Shown in pieces: positions 1 through 8,170 of a stretch of DNA of 64,000 nt. Both the position numbers and the translations under genes were made by a program. The notes beneath the pieces were generated by a model. The model was not told the origin of the DNA. It made no database searches and saw nothing but the letters and a program-made list of their open reading frames with translations. This stretch comes from Paenibacillus sp. YPG26 (lineage in GTDB: Bacteria > Bacillota > Bacilli > Paenibacillales > Paenibacillaceae), in contig NZ_CP084530.1 in the NCBI RefSeq assembly GCF_023704175.1, positions 2,486,501 to 2,550,500 on the forward strand, given 5' to 3'. Within the stretch, counting starts at the first letter, position 1. Each line of letters opens with the position of its first letter.

Positions 1-6
1 CATCTC

Positions 7-87
7 ATGAACTCAATTGAGTACTCGGCACAGCCACAACAACTGAATACCGGAGGTAACCCTGCAATTCTCGGAATTGGTTTGTAG
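7..87 (+). CDS. possible leader peptide (26 codons) upstream of bmrCD
   Basis: An ATG-to-TAG reading frame of 26 codons starts 6 bases inside the window, so its ribosome binding site cannot be seen. Its end lies about 95 bases before an intrinsic terminator that precedes bmrC. In B. subtilis the bmrCD exporter is preceded by the leader gene bmrB, which controls it by ribosome-mediated attenuation, so a leader peptide would be expected here. The frame could equally be the 3' end of an unrelated upstream gene, because it stays open to the window edge. I recognise no family in the peptide. Confidence 0.3.
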   Translation: MNSIEYSAQPQQLNTGGNPAILGIGL

Positions 88-106
88 CTGGACTGGAATC
101 TTGCTC

Positions 107-216
107 TTTGAGCATCTTCTCTTGTTCTGCGGCGGTTACTTGTGCTCAAGTGACGTACGCATGCTATGTGACCTTAAATAGGAAGGCATATCGTTGACGG
201 ACGATATGCCTTTTTT
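107..216 (+). promoter_or_regulatory. candidate transcription attenuator of bmrCD
   Basis: The leader holds an intrinsic terminator: an 11-base arm at 183-193, an 8-base loop and the complementary arm at 202-212, running into six T at 211-216, with no gene end immediately before it. Upstream, TTTGAGCA (107-114) can pair with TGCTCAAG (143-150), and TATG..CCTT (166-175) can pair with AAGG..CATA of the terminator's own 5' arm. Mutually exclusive pairings of this kind are what an attenuator needs. The terminator is seen directly; the switching mechanism is inferred from the B. subtilis bmrBCD case. Confidence 0.5.
183..216 (+). terminator. intrinsic terminator in the bmrCD leader
   Basis: A perfect 11-bp stem (183-193 with 202-212) with loop 194-201 is followed by T211-T216. 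It lies 71 bases before the bmrC start codon, so it would stop transcripts that enter bmrC from upstream unless it is relieved. Confidence 0.85.
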
Positions 217-287
217 GTCTTTTTCCGTAATTTTGCAGTGTTGCTTATGATTGTTTGAACCACATATAAACCAAAGGAGGGAACCCA

Positions 288-2045
288 ATGTTCTCTGTTC
301 TTAGAAACCTCGGATGGTTTTTCCGAAGGGAAAAAAGGCGTTATGCGGTGGGTCTTGTGCTGCTAATCGTAGCTGGTATCGCAGAGCTCGCTCCGCCCCG
401 TCTTCTTGGTAATGCGATTGACGAGATTGTTAACGGGTCTATTACATGGACTTCACTTACCCGTTATATCCTCCTAATCCTTGCGATGCTTGTCTTTATT
501 TATTTCATCACGTACATATGGATGCGTGCCATATTCGGCGGATCTAACCTGGTGGAGCGGCTGCTGCGGTCCAGATTCATGGCCCACCTGCTGAGAATGA
601 CTCCGCCTTTCTTTGAACGCAACCGGACCGGCGATCTGATGGCCCGAGCCACGAACGACCTTCGCTCCGTGGCGCAGACAGCGGGCTTCGGTATGCTGAC
701 TTTGACGGATTCCACCATCTTCCTGGCTGTAATCTTCATCGCCATGAGTACTGTCATCAGTCTGAAGCTGACCCTGGCCGCAATTATCCCCCTTCCTTTC
801 ATTGCCCTAGCCATGAGTATATATGGGAAAGTCATTCACCAGCGTTACACGGTTGCCCAGGATGCCTTCGGTGATATGAATGATCAGGTGCTTGAATCGG
901 TAGCTGGTATCCGGGTTATCCGGGCATATGTGCAAGAACGCAATGACGAGAGACGTTTTGAATCTGTAACCAATGATGTATACGAGAAGAACCTGGCTGT
1001 CGCAAGAGTGGATGCTTTCTTCGAACCCACCATCCGTCTATGTGTCGGCATCAGTTATGCCATAGGTCTAGCCTACGGAATCTATCTCGTATTTCATAAT
1101 GAGCTTACGCTCGGGGAGCTTGTCTCCTTCAATATGTACCTGGGGATGATGATCTGGCCTATGTTCGCCATTGGTGAGCTGATCAACATCATGCAGCGGG
1201 GCGGGGCCTCTCTGGACCGTGTTAATGAAATTCTGTACACCAAGCCGGATGTGGAGGATGCAGACATTCCCGCGCAGATTACTCAGCCTGAACGCATTGA
1301 GTTCAACAATGTAACTTTCCGTTATCCTTCATCAGCCGCAGATAATCTGAAGCAGATTAATCTTAGTCTCCGCCCTGGAGATACACTTGGCGTTGTTGGC
1401 AGGACCGGCAGCGGGAAGTCTACCCTGCTCAAGCAGCTCCTTCATGAATATCCGCTGGGAACCGGAGAAATTCTGATCTCGGGTGTACCGCTTGAGCAGA
1501 TACCCGCCGAGAAGCTGCATGCGTGGATTGGTTATGTACCCCAGGAGCAAATTCTCTTCTCCAAGACCGTGCGCCAGAACATCCAGTTCGGCCTTAAGGA
1601 TGCCTCGGATGAGGTCATCATGGAAGCGATACGCACCGCGGCGTTCGATCAGGATCTCCAGACTTTGTCTGATGGCCTGGATACCCTTGTTGGCGAGAAG
1701 GGCGTCGCTCTATCCGGGGGACAGAAGCAGCGGGTATCTCTGTCCAGAGCCTTCATCGCTGATCCGCAGATTCTGATTCTGGATGATGCGCTGTCCGCGG
1801 TCGATGCCCGTACCGAGGCCCGGATCATTGGAAATATCCGGAGCAAGCGTACCGGCAAGACAACGCTTATTTCAACTCACAGACTCTCTGCTATAGAACA
1901 CGCAGACCACATTATTGTCCTGGAGAAAGGACAAATCATTGAACAAGGAACCCACGAGGAGCTGTTGTCGAACGGCGGCTGGTACCGTGAACAGTACGAC
2001 AGACAGCAGGTGGAATCCAATCTTACAGACGGGGAGGTGTCTTAA
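288..2045 (+). CDS. bmrC: heterodimeric multidrug ABC exporter, subunit BmrC (YheI)
   Basis: This is a fused six-helix membrane domain (about residues 1-310) and nucleotide-binding domain (335-585), 585 residues, the same length as B. subtilis BmrC. Walker A GRTGSGKST is at 371-379, the LSGGQ signature at 475-479 and Walker B ILILDD at 495-500. The residue that should be the catalytic glutamate is Asp500, the hallmark of the degenerate half of this heterodimer. The start has a strong AAAGGAGG site. The next gene follows without a gap and encodes the partner. The product should sit in the cytoplasmic membrane and export drugs or dyes using ATP. Substrates cannot be read from sequence. Expression is probably controlled by the upstream terminator. 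Confidence 0.92.
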   Translation: MFSVLRNLGWFFRREKRRYAVGLVLLIVAGIAELAPPRLLGNAIDEIVNGSITWTSLTRYILLILAMLVFIYFITYIWMRAIFGGSNLVERLLRSRFMAHLLRMTPPFFERNRTGDLMARATNDLRSVAQTAGFGMLTLTDSTIFLAVIFIAMSTVISLKLTLAAIIPLPFIALAMSIYGKVIHQRYTVAQDAFGDMNDQVLESVAGIRVIRAYVQERNDERRFESVTNDVYEKNLAVARVDAFFEPTIRLCVGISYAIGLAYGIYLVFHNELTLGELVSFNMYLGMMIWPMFAIGELINIMQRGGASLDRVNEILYTKPDVEDADIPAQITQPERIEFNNVTFRYPSSAADNLKQINLSLRPGDTLGVVGRTGSGKSTLLKQLLHEYPLGTGEILISGVPLEQIPAEKLHAWIGYVPQEQILFSKTVRQNIQFGLKDASDEVIMEAIRTAAFDQDLQTLSDGLDTLVGEKGVALSGGQKQRVSLSRAFIADPQILILDDALSAVDARTEARIIGNIRSKRTGKTTLISTHRLSAIEHADHIIVLEKGQIIEQGTHEELLSNGGWYREQYDRQQVESNLTDGEVS

Positions 2046-4124
2046 TTGCATACGAGTACGGGGAAATCCCTATTTAAATATGCTCTCACCGCCAAGAAAA
2101 CATTTATTCTGGCCTTGCTGATGCTCGCAATCGGTGTGGCTGCTGATCTTGCCGGCCCCTTCATCGCAAGGAATATGATCGATAACCATGTTCTGGCCAT
2201 TGAGAAGTCCTATTTTCAAACCCAGACCCAAGATGAATACACCGTCTCATATAGCAACGTATTCTATAAGCGGGAAGACCGCTTTGCTCCAGGCGAGCAG
2301 AAGGGACAGGAAATCCGTATCCTTCAAGTCGGGAAAGGTTATGTTATGGCACTCGGTTCTGTAACAACCAAGGAGGGCGAAAGGTCCTATAAGGATGGGA
2401 AGTTAACCATATCCCGCGGAGCAGAGACCGATATCTATATGGCCAGACCGCTCAGCAGCGCCGAGATCTACTCGTTCTACAAGCCTGAGTTCCCTGGCAT
2501 TGTCCAGCTGCTGGGCTGGTATCTTGGCTTTCTCGCCATTGCTATTGTTATGGATTTCGGCAAGACCTACTGGCTGCAATCTTCGGCCAACCGCGTGATT
2601 CAGAAGCTTCGTCTTGATGTGTATGCGCACATCCAGCGGCTGCCGGTGAATTTCTTCGACAATTTGCCTGCGGGCAAGGTGGTCTCAAGGGTTACCAATG
2701 ATACTGAAGCCGTGAAGGAGCTATTTATCGCGGTATTGTCCAACTTTTTCACAGGCATTATTAATATCATCGGGGTCTATGTCGCCCTGTTCCTGCTGGA
2801 TGCCCGGCTAGGACTTATCTGTCTGTTCATCGTTCCGATTCTGGTTCTCTGGGTGGTGCTGTACCGCAAATATGCGACCAGATACAATACGATAATCCGC
2901 TCCAGATTAAGTGAAATTAATGCTATTATTAACGAATCGATTCAGGGGATGTCCATAATTCGTGTCTTTCGGAGACAGAAACAATCCACTGAGGAATTCG
3001 AAGCCTTGAACGATGATTACATGAAACATCAGAACAAAATGCTTAATCTGAATGCATTCACCTCCCATAACCTGGTCAATGTGCTGCGGAGCGGGACCTT
3101 TGCCATCATCCTTTGGTATTTCGGTTCCTCAGCGCTGGGAGGGGCTAGCGTAGTATCTCTGGGGGTCCTGTACGCCTTCGTGGATATTCTCGGACGCCTG
3201 TTCCATCCGATCACCGGAATGGTCAACCAGCTTGCTGCGCTTGATTCATCGATGGTGTCGGCCGGACGGGTATTCACGTTAATGAACGAACCTGGCGAGC
3301 AGGTCACTGATGGCTCAATGCCGCGTTATACAGGGAATGTCGAGTTCAAGGATGTCTCCTTTGCTTACAAACGGGACTATGTACTGAAGAATATCAACTT
3401 TACAGCTAAGCAAGGCCAGACGGTTGCCCTAGTAGGTCATACCGGTTCAGGCAAGAGCTCCATTATTAACCTGTTGTTCCGCTTCTATGACCCCCAGAAG
3501 GGTGTCATTACGATCGATGGTACTCCTGTCACCGAATTGCCAAAACAGTGGCTTCGTCAGCACATGGGAATTGTGCTGCAGGATCCCTACTTGTTCACCG
3601 GGACTATTGCCTCCAACGTTAGTCTTGGGGATGAACGAATCTCCAGGGAGACCGTAGAGAAGGCATTGCGCGATGTCGGTGCCGAACGTATTCTGTCCCA
3701 CCTTCCAGGCGGGATGGATGAGCCGGTTATCGAGAAGGGAAGTACATTATCTGCCGGTGAGCGCCAGCTGATCTCCTTCGCCAGAGCGCTCGCCTTCGAC
3801 CCAGCTATTCTAATCCTGGATGAAGCGACCGCGAATATCGATACCGAGACCGAAGCGCTGATTCAATCTGCGCTTGAGGTACTCAAGAAGGGCCGTACAA
3901 CCTTTATCATTGCGCACCGACTCTCCACCATCCGTAGTGCGGATCAGATTCTGGTGCTGCACCGGGGAGAGATTGTGGAGCAGGGAACCCATGACGAGCT
4001 TCTTGCCATGGGCGGCAAGTATCATCAAATGTATCAGCTGCAGCTTGGAGCTTCAGGTCTTGCAGCCTCTGAAGAGGCTTCCGAAGCGGCAATAACCTTG
4101 GACCCTGTCCCTAAGGGATCTTAA
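2046..4124 (+). CDS. bmrD: heterodimeric multidrug ABC exporter, subunit BmrD (YheH)
   Basis: The 692-residue partner of BmrC starts at a TTG directly after the bmrC stop, behind GGGGAGGTG. A soluble insertion of about 100 residues (52-150) lies between the first two membrane helices; this extracellular domain is characteristic of BmrD and absent from BmrC. Walker A GHTGSGKSS is at 464-472, Walker B ends in Asp592-Glu593 with the catalytic Glu intact, and the signature is the non-canonical LSAGE (568-572). The heterodimer therefore has one consensus ATP site (BmrD Walker B with BmrC LSGGQ) and one degenerate site (BmrC Asp500 with BmrD LSAGE). The acidic C-terminal tail (about 675-692) is extra sequence of unknown role. 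Confidence 0.92.
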   Translation: MHTSTGKSLFKYALTAKKTFILALLMLAIGVAADLAGPFIARNMIDNHVLAIEKSYFQTQTQDEYTVSYSNVFYKREDRFAPGEQKGQEIRILQVGKGYVMALGSVTTKEGERSYKDGKLTISRGAETDIYMARPLSSAEIYSFYKPEFPGIVQLLGWYLGFLAIAIVMDFGKTYWLQSSANRVIQKLRLDVYAHIQRLPVNFFDNLPAGKVVSRVTNDTEAVKELFIAVLSNFFTGIINIIGVYVALFLLDARLGLICLFIVPILVLWVVLYRKYATRYNTIIRSRLSEINAIINESIQGMSIIRVFRRQKQSTEEFEALNDDYMKHQNKMLNLNAFTSHNLVNVLRSGTFAIILWYFGSSALGGASVVSLGVLYAFVDILGRLFHPITGMVNQLAALDSSMVSAGRVFTLMNEPGEQVTDGSMPRYTGNVEFKDVSFAYKRDYVLKNINFTAKQGQTVALVGHTGSGKSSIINLLFRFYDPQKGVITIDGTPVTELPKQWLRQHMGIVLQDPYLFTGTIASNVSLGDERISRETVEKALRDVGAERILSHLPGGMDEPVIEKGSTLSAGERQLISFARALAFDPAILILDEATANIDTETEALIQSALEVLKKGRTTFIIAHRLSTIRSADQILVLHRGEIVEQGTHDELLAMGGKYHQMYQLQLGASGLAASEEASEAAITLDPVPKGS

Positions 4125-4131
4125 TCTAATC

Positions 4132-4157
4132 AAGCAAAAAAAGCCGCCCTTCTTATG
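4132..4157. terminator. left half of a bidirectional terminator split by the IS
   Basis: AAGCAAAAAAAGCCGC (4132-4147) is complementary to GCGGCTTTTTGCTT at 5454-5467. Removing the IS and one TATG copy restores a hairpin with A-tract and T-tract flanks, placed to stop both bmrD and the convergent SLH gene. Confidence 0.8.
4154..4157. repeat. target-site duplication TATG, left copy
   Basis: TATG lies immediately left of the IS and is repeated at 5447-5450 on the right. A 3-4 bp duplication is usual for IS3-family elements. Confidence 0.75.
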
Positions 4158-4197
4158 TGGTATTATCCCCTTCTAGTAGACAAGAGAAAAAAGACAT
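4158..4197 (+). repeat. left terminal inverted repeat of the IS
   Basis: A 40-bp end pairs with 5407-5446. The best-conserved blocks are AGTAGACA in the middle and AAAAAGACAT at the inner edge. Confidence 0.85.
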
Positions 4198-4241
4198 CTG
4201 GTAAGATGGATTTAATTCTTGTTGAGCGGAGGGGATTTTTC

Positions 4242-4541
4242 ATGGCCAAAAAGGGGCAAACCTTTCGGAAGTACTCCTTGGAATTAAAGATGGAGGCAGT
4301 CCGGTTGGTGAACGAGGAGCAGAGAAGTATTCGTGAAGTGGCGAAACAGTTGGGCGTTCGTAATAAGTCTCAGGTACAAACCTGGGCAACAAAATATCGA
4401 ACAGGTGAGATTTTAGAGCCAACTAGCCCAAGACGAGGACGACCGAAAACGAAGTTTTCCAGCATGGAAGAAGAAATGGCGTATCTACGAGCGGAGATTG
4501 AATATTTAAAAAAGCAGTATCCAAATCTGCACAAGGAGTGA
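4242..4541 (+). CDS. IS3-family transposase OrfA (HTH protein)
   Basis: This 99-residue helix-turn-helix protein binds the IS ends. The start chosen is ATG 4242, which has GGAGGGG a few bases upstream; an in-frame ATG at 4155 lies inside the left inverted repeat and is not credible. The N-terminal half is the HTH (REVAKQLGV, with the family's SQVQTWAT segment), and the C-terminal half is a short leucine-rich coiled coil ending in EIEYLKKQYP. It ends in TGA overlapping the GTG of orfB (GTGA, 4538-4541). A slippery A AAA AAG lies at 4508-4514, so it may also be made as an OrfAB fusion. Confidence 0.9.
   Translation: MAKKGQTFRKYSLELKMEAVRLVNEEQRSIREVAKQLGVRNKSQVQTWATKYRTGEILEPTSPRRGRPKTKFSSMEEEMAYLRAEIEYLKKQYPNLHKE
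4508..4514 (+). promoter_or_regulatory. candidate -1 ribosomal frameshift site A AAA AAG
   Basis: The heptamer is in the correct phase relative to orfA (Leu-Lys-Lys codons TTA AAA AAG). The -1 frame after it is open straight into orfB, whose frame is exactly -1 to orfA. IS3 elements usually make their active transposase by this type of shift. Confidence 0.7.
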
Positions 4542-5404
4542 CGAAGAAAGCAACCAGGTTCGGAATCATCGAGGAAATGCGAGAGAGGTATTCACTGAAA
4601 TGGCTATTAGAGTTAGCCCATGTTTCACGAGCAGGCTATTACAAATGGAGAAGGGCTCAGCAGACAGCCAGGCAGCGTAAAGAAAGGGACAAGCTACTGG
4701 AAGCTCATATGTTGTCGCTCCACCGCCTTCATCCCTACTTTGGTTATCTGCGTATGACGGTTGCTTTACGGAAAGAAGGCCTCGTAGTTAACCACAAAAG
4801 GGTCTACCGGATTATGAAGAAATTGGGGATTCAGTCGGTCATTCGAAAGAAGCGTCGTTTTTTCGGTAAACAGGCTTCTGTCGTGAATCCCAATCGGCTG
4901 GATCGTCAATTTCAGGCGGATACTCCTTTATCTAAACTGGCTACCGACATTACCTACATACGGGTTGGGGAACGGTTTGTCTACCTTTCGGCAATCCAGG
5001 ATCTGTATAACAACGAGATCGTAGCCTGGCACCTTTCGGAACGAAACGATCTGGCTCTGGTTAACGAAACGCTAGACGCGTTAAGTAAAGATGTAAATTT
5101 GGAGGGAGCTATTCTCCATTCAGACCAGGGATTTCAATACACCTCCAAACCATTTAACCGTAAACTTACTGGACTTGGGATCCTCGGAAGCCATTCCAGA
5201 CGCGGAAACTGTCTGGACAACGCATGCATAGAATCCTTCTTTTCTCATCTGAAAACGGAAAAGATATATTTAAGCAATCCCCAAACCTTAGCTGAGGTAG
5301 AAAAACAGGTGCGCGAGTATATTTCATTTTATAACCAAAGTAGATTCCAGAAAAAACTAAACAACCGTTCCCCGGTTGAATACCGAGAAACGGTTGCTGC
5401 TTAA
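4538..5404 (+). CDS. IS3-family transposase OrfB (DDE integrase)
   Basis: This is the 288-residue catalytic part of the transposase. An N-terminal HTH_21-type segment (HPYFGYLRMT) is followed by an rve-type RNase H fold. The catalytic triad is visible as ATDITYI (first Asp, about residue 133), LHSDQGFQYTS (second Asp, about 193) and CIESFFSHLKTE (Glu, about 230). The family tail FYNQSRFQKKLNNRSPVEY is complete. It starts at GTG overlapping the orfA stop and can be reached by translational coupling or by the -1 frameshift. The reading frame is undamaged. Confidence 0.93.
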   Translation: MTKKATRFGIIEEMRERYSLKWLLELAHVSRAGYYKWRRAQQTARQRKERDKLLEAHMLSLHRLHPYFGYLRMTVALRKEGLVVNHKRVYRIMKKLGIQSVIRKKRRFFGKQASVVNPNRLDRQFQADTPLSKLATDITYIRVGERFVYLSAIQDLYNNEIVAWHLSERNDLALVNETLDALSKDVNLEGAILHSDQGFQYTSKPFNRKLTGLGILGSHSRRGNCLDNACIESFFSHLKTEKIYLSNPQTLAEVEKQVREYISFYNQSRFQKKLNNRSPVEYRETVAA

Positions 5405-5406
5405 AC

Positions 5407-5446
5407 ATGTCTTTTTAGACCTGTCTACTTGACAGGGGTATGACCA
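5407..5446 (-). repeat. right terminal inverted repeat of the IS
   Basis: Its reverse complement aligns without gaps to 4158-4197 over 40 positions, with about 30 matches. It begins three bases after the orfB stop. Confidence 0.85.
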
Positions 5447-5467
5447 TATGGGAGCGGCTTTTTGCTT
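5447..5467. terminator. target-site duplication TATG and right half of the split terminator
   Basis: TATG (5447-5450) is the right duplication copy. GCGGCTTTTTGCTT (5454-5467) is the partner of 4132-4147. The SLH gene stop codon lies inside this arm. Each arm alone cannot form the stem at short range. Confidence 0.8.
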
Positions 5468-6338
5468 ATTGTGATAATCGGATCTCGATATTATATTTGC
5501 TGCTGAGATAGGTCTCGGCCTGCGTATCTGTAATGACTTGTGGATATATCTTGTCCGGTTCCGGGGAATGAAGCTTGTAATACAGTATGGCCGTTCCATC
5601 TACAGAGAAATCTACCTTCTCAATAGAGATACCGTATCCCGGATTTGGCTGTTGGGCTCTTGTAAGAACCACCTTGTTAATCTGATCGTTAACCTTCTGG
5701 ACTGCAAAGGTAACCTGCTGAGCTTCATTCTGCGCAGCATTGTGATTATTCACGAACTCAGCTGCCTTGTAGACCATCAAAGCGGCCTCCATACGCGTAA
5801 TTGTATCCTTGGGATGAAATTTTCTGCTGTTGTCTAGAGAAGCGATCTTCAGCAGCAGCAGGTTCTGGATGCTGCCCTGATACTCTGGTGTACCCTCACT
5901 TTCATCTTCCACGGGAATGTACATTTTAATCATGGGATAATTCCCTGTTGCCCTTATTCCCTTGTACAAGATGTGGGCGAATTGCTCCCTGGTCAGTTCC
6001 GCAGAGGGATTAGCTGCCAGCTCAACCGGAATTCCATTCTCCTTGGCAATCTTCAGCGACTCTGCATACCAGGCCGCTCCCTTCTCGGGCTGAGAAGCAG
6101 AACCGGATTTCAACTGCAGCGCCTTCACCACCAGATGAACGCCTTGCGCGCTTGTCAGCTTACCCTGTGGAGCGAATTTATCCTTGGTTATACCCTGAAT
6201 AATGTTCTTGCTCTGCAGTGACTTGATCACCTCAGAGTTCTCCCCGGTAACATCCGAGAATGCGGAAGCTGAGGAGACAGCAACTAAAGATCCACACAAC
6301 ACCCATGCCGCAATGGCCTTGCTTTTATTTATCATCAC
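5466..6338 (-). CDS. S-layer homology (SLH) domain protein, secreted
   Basis: The 290-residue product begins with a signal peptide (Lys-rich start, hydrophobic core, AxA-like cleavage region SSASAFSD near residue 26). SLH modules follow: FSDVTGENSEVIKSLQSKNI with a TREQFAHILYKG motif near residue 130, and a TRMEAALMVYKAAEF motif near 190. SLH repeats anchor proteins to pyruvylated secondary cell-wall polymers in Paenibacillus and Bacillus. The last 80 residues are not SLH and I do not recognise them. Translation can start at GTG 6338 or ATG 6335, both behind GGAGG. It is convergent with bmrD, and their shared terminator is interrupted by the IS. Confidence 0.85.
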   Translation of the reverse strand: MMINKSKAIAAWVLCGSLVAVSSASAFSDVTGENSEVIKSLQSKNIIQGITKDKFAPQGKLTSAQGVHLVVKALQLKSGSASQPEKGAAWYAESLKIAKENGIPVELAANPSAELTREQFAHILYKGIRATGNYPMIKMYIPVEDESEGTPEYQGSIQNLLLLKIASLDNSRKFHPKDTITRMEAALMVYKAAEFVNNHNAAQNEAQQVTFAVQKVNDQINKVVLTRAQQPNPGYGISIEKVDFSVDGTAILYYKLHSPEPDKIYPQVITDTQAETYLSSKYNIEIRLSQ

Positions 6339-6385
6339 CTGAACACCTCCACTCTCTTAACGGTTCCCCTCAGAAAAATGTTGCA

Positions 6386-6838
6386 TTAATCTTCCACCTT
6401 CACCTGATCATACAGCTGGCGTGAGTAGTGCTGCAGCTTAACTTCAAGCGCCCGTGCCTCGTCCTTGAACGATTTGAGCTCCTGAATCATCGCCGATCTT
6501 CCCGCATGTGTGAAAGTCTCATGAATCCGCTCTTTGAAATAATCATGAACTATGTAATTCCGGTGCTTCCATACCCGGGTTAACTGATCAATCTCCTCTT
6601 CCGTAAAAGAAAAGTTATGCTGGATCTCACGAACCAGCTGACCTAGCGAGCTGCTAAGCTTAAGCTGGAACAGCTCCGTGAAGTCCTCCTCAGATGGCAC
6701 CTTCCCATCAGCTACCTTCATCAGCATAATCAGGTTCGCAAGCTGCTGTTCCAGAGCCTGAGAGTAATATACGGCCAAGCCGAAATAGGAAAAGAGTTCT
6801 TTCGCCTGTTCCGTGTCCATTCCCTTCATATCCTTCAT
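6386..6838 (-). CDS. conserved hypothetical protein (helical, about 150 aa)
   Basis: I do not recognise a named family. The product is soluble and predicted mainly helical, with no signal or membrane segment. A segment LAVYYSQALEQQLANLIML near the N terminus and a tail rich in Leu, Lys and Glu suggest a helical bundle. ATG 6838 is chosen because AAGGATGG lies upstream; the open frame extends to a TTG at 6871 without a site. It lies between the SLH gene and ilvE on the same strand, but nothing in the sequence links them functionally. Confidence 0.7.
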   Translation of the reverse strand: MKDMKGMDTEQAKELFSYFGLAVYYSQALEQQLANLIMLMKVADGKVPSEEDFTELFQLKLSSSLGQLVREIQHNFSFTEEEIDQLTRVWKHRNYIVHDYFKERIHETFTHAGRSAMIQELKSFKDEARALEVKLQHYSRQLYDQVKVED

Positions 6839-6957
6839 TAACGAACCATCCTTCAAATTACATTTACCCAATTATATGGGTCGAACAGCTTAAGCTCATT
6901 CAGATACCCTAACAAGATGAAGCGAATAAGCCTGCTACCCTTGTGCCAGATGTCAGA

Positions 6958-6985
6958 AGCCCGCTTGCAGAATGCCAAGCGGGCT
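6958..6985. terminator. hairpin downstream of ilvE, possible terminator
   Basis: AGCCCGCTTG (6958-6967) pairs perfectly with CAAGCGGGCT (6976-6985) across an 8-base loop, 17 bases past the ilvE stop. There is no T-run after it on the minus strand, so termination is uncertain. Confidence 0.5.
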
Positions 6986-7001
6986 GGAATGTTGCATATT
7001 G

Positions 7002-8084
7002 CTAGGACTTGGGCAGTTCAACAACCCAGCCTTCAGGTCCTTCCAAGCGGCCAAGCTGGATGGAAGTGAGCGTGTTATACAGCTTCGCTGCAAGCTCACC
7101 TGTCTCCCCTTGATTAATGACGAGGTCTTCGTCCCGCCAGTGCAGCCCTCCAATCGGAGAGATTACCGCAGCAGTACCCGTGCCAAAGGCTTCTTCCAAA
7201 GTTCCATCCTGATAAGCAGCATAGATCTCTTCCATGGAGATCTGCCGTTCTTCAACGGAGACTCCCATCCCCTTAAGAAGCTCGATAATGGAACTCCGCG
7301 TTATGCCGTCCAGAATGCTTCCATTTAGTGCCGGGGTAATCACCTTGCCATTAATCTTGAAGAATACATTCATGCTGCCAACTTCTTCAATATATTTCTT
7401 ATGAACGCCATCCAGCCACAGGACCTGAGAGTATCCTTTCTCGGATGCTTCTTCCTGGGCTTTGAGTCCTGCCGCATAATTCCCGGCCGTCTTGGCATTA
7501 CCAACACCACCGGTAACGGCGCGTACATAACTGGATTCCACGTAGATCCTGACCGGATGAATACCCTCTTCGTAATAAGATCCCACCGGTGAGAGAATAA
7601 TCATGAATTTATATTGGGTAGAAGGCGCTACACCGAGCGCAGCCTCCGTTGCTATAATAAAAGGCCGGATATAGAGTGAAGTCCCTTCAGACGAAGGTAC
7701 CCAGTCCTGGTCCACAGCAAGCAGCTTCAGCAGAGCTTCCAAGGCCAGCTCTTCGTCCAGCTCAGGAATGCTGAGTCTCGCATTGGACAGATTAAGCCGC
7801 TTGAAGTTCCGGTCCGGACGGAACATCAAGATACGTCCATCCTCCGTACGGTATGCCTTGAGACCTTCAAATACACTTTGCCCATAGTGAAAAATTTTGG
7901 CTGCAGGATCGAGTGTGATAGGCTGATACGGAATAACCCGCGGGGAATGCCAGCCTTTACCTTTGTCATAATCGAGAATGAACATATGATCCGTGTAATA
8001 TTTACCGAAACCAAGTTCATGATCGGCCGGCTTCTGCTTCTTACTGCTGCTTACTTCAATTGTGATTGTATTGGACATGTTCAT
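7002..8084 (-). CDS. ilvE: branched-chain amino acid aminotransferase
   Basis: This is a 360-residue fold-type IV PLP aminotransferase. It catalyses the last step of valine, leucine and isoleucine synthesis and the first step of their breakdown, using glutamate/2-oxoglutarate. Family signatures are FHYGQSVFEGLKAYR, the PLP-lysine region LDGVHKKYIEEVGSMNVFF and the C-terminal EEAFGTGTAAVISPI. ATG 8084 and ATG 8078 are both possible behind AAGGAG; homologues favour the second. It is divergent from a LysR gene with a LysR-type dyad between them, so control by that regulator is likely. No T-box is seen in the short upstream region. Confidence 0.92.
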   Translation of the reverse strand: MNMSNTITIEVSSSKKQKPADHELGFGKYYTDHMFILDYDKGKGWHSPRVIPYQPITLDPAAKIFHYGQSVFEGLKAYRTEDGRILMFRPDRNFKRLNLSNARLSIPELDEELALEALLKLLAVDQDWVPSSEGTSLYIRPFIIATEAALGVAPSTQYKFMIILSPVGSYYEEGIHPVRIYVESSYVRAVTGGVGNAKTAGNYAAGLKAQEEASEKGYSQVLWLDGVHKKYIEEVGSMNVFFKINGKVITPALNGSILDGITRSSIIELLKGMGVSVEERQISMEEIYAAYQDGTLEEAFGTGTAAVISPIGGLHWRDEDLVINQGETGELAAKLYNTLTSIQLGRLEGPEGWVVELPKS

Positions 8085-8170
8085 AACGCTCCTTCACTGC
8101 TGCACATTAATTAATTAAATGTTATCATTACTTCATACATATTGAAAAGGATCAATTTTATCGCAATTCC

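Larger units (their letters stand above)
4158..5446 (+). mobile_element. IS3-family insertion sequence, complete, 1289 bp
   Basis: The element is bounded by 40-bp imperfect inverted repeats (about 30 of 40 positions match, both starting TGGT) and by TATG direct repeats. It carries two overlapping genes: a helix-turn-helix OrfA and a DDE integrase OrfB in the -1 frame. Both frames are open and full length, and the ends pair well, so the copy looks intact and possibly active. The layout fits the IS150-like branch of the IS3 family. I do not assign a named IS. Confidence 0.92.

Noticed and set aside
161..181. Six-codon ATG...TAG frame just before the bmrCD leader terminator
   Set aside because: No ribosome binding site stands before it and it is too short to be supported; the 26-codon frame is a better leader candidate.
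4155..4241. Earlier ATG for orfA of the IS
   Set aside because: It lies at the outer edge of the left inverted repeat and lacks an RBS; ATG 4242 has one.
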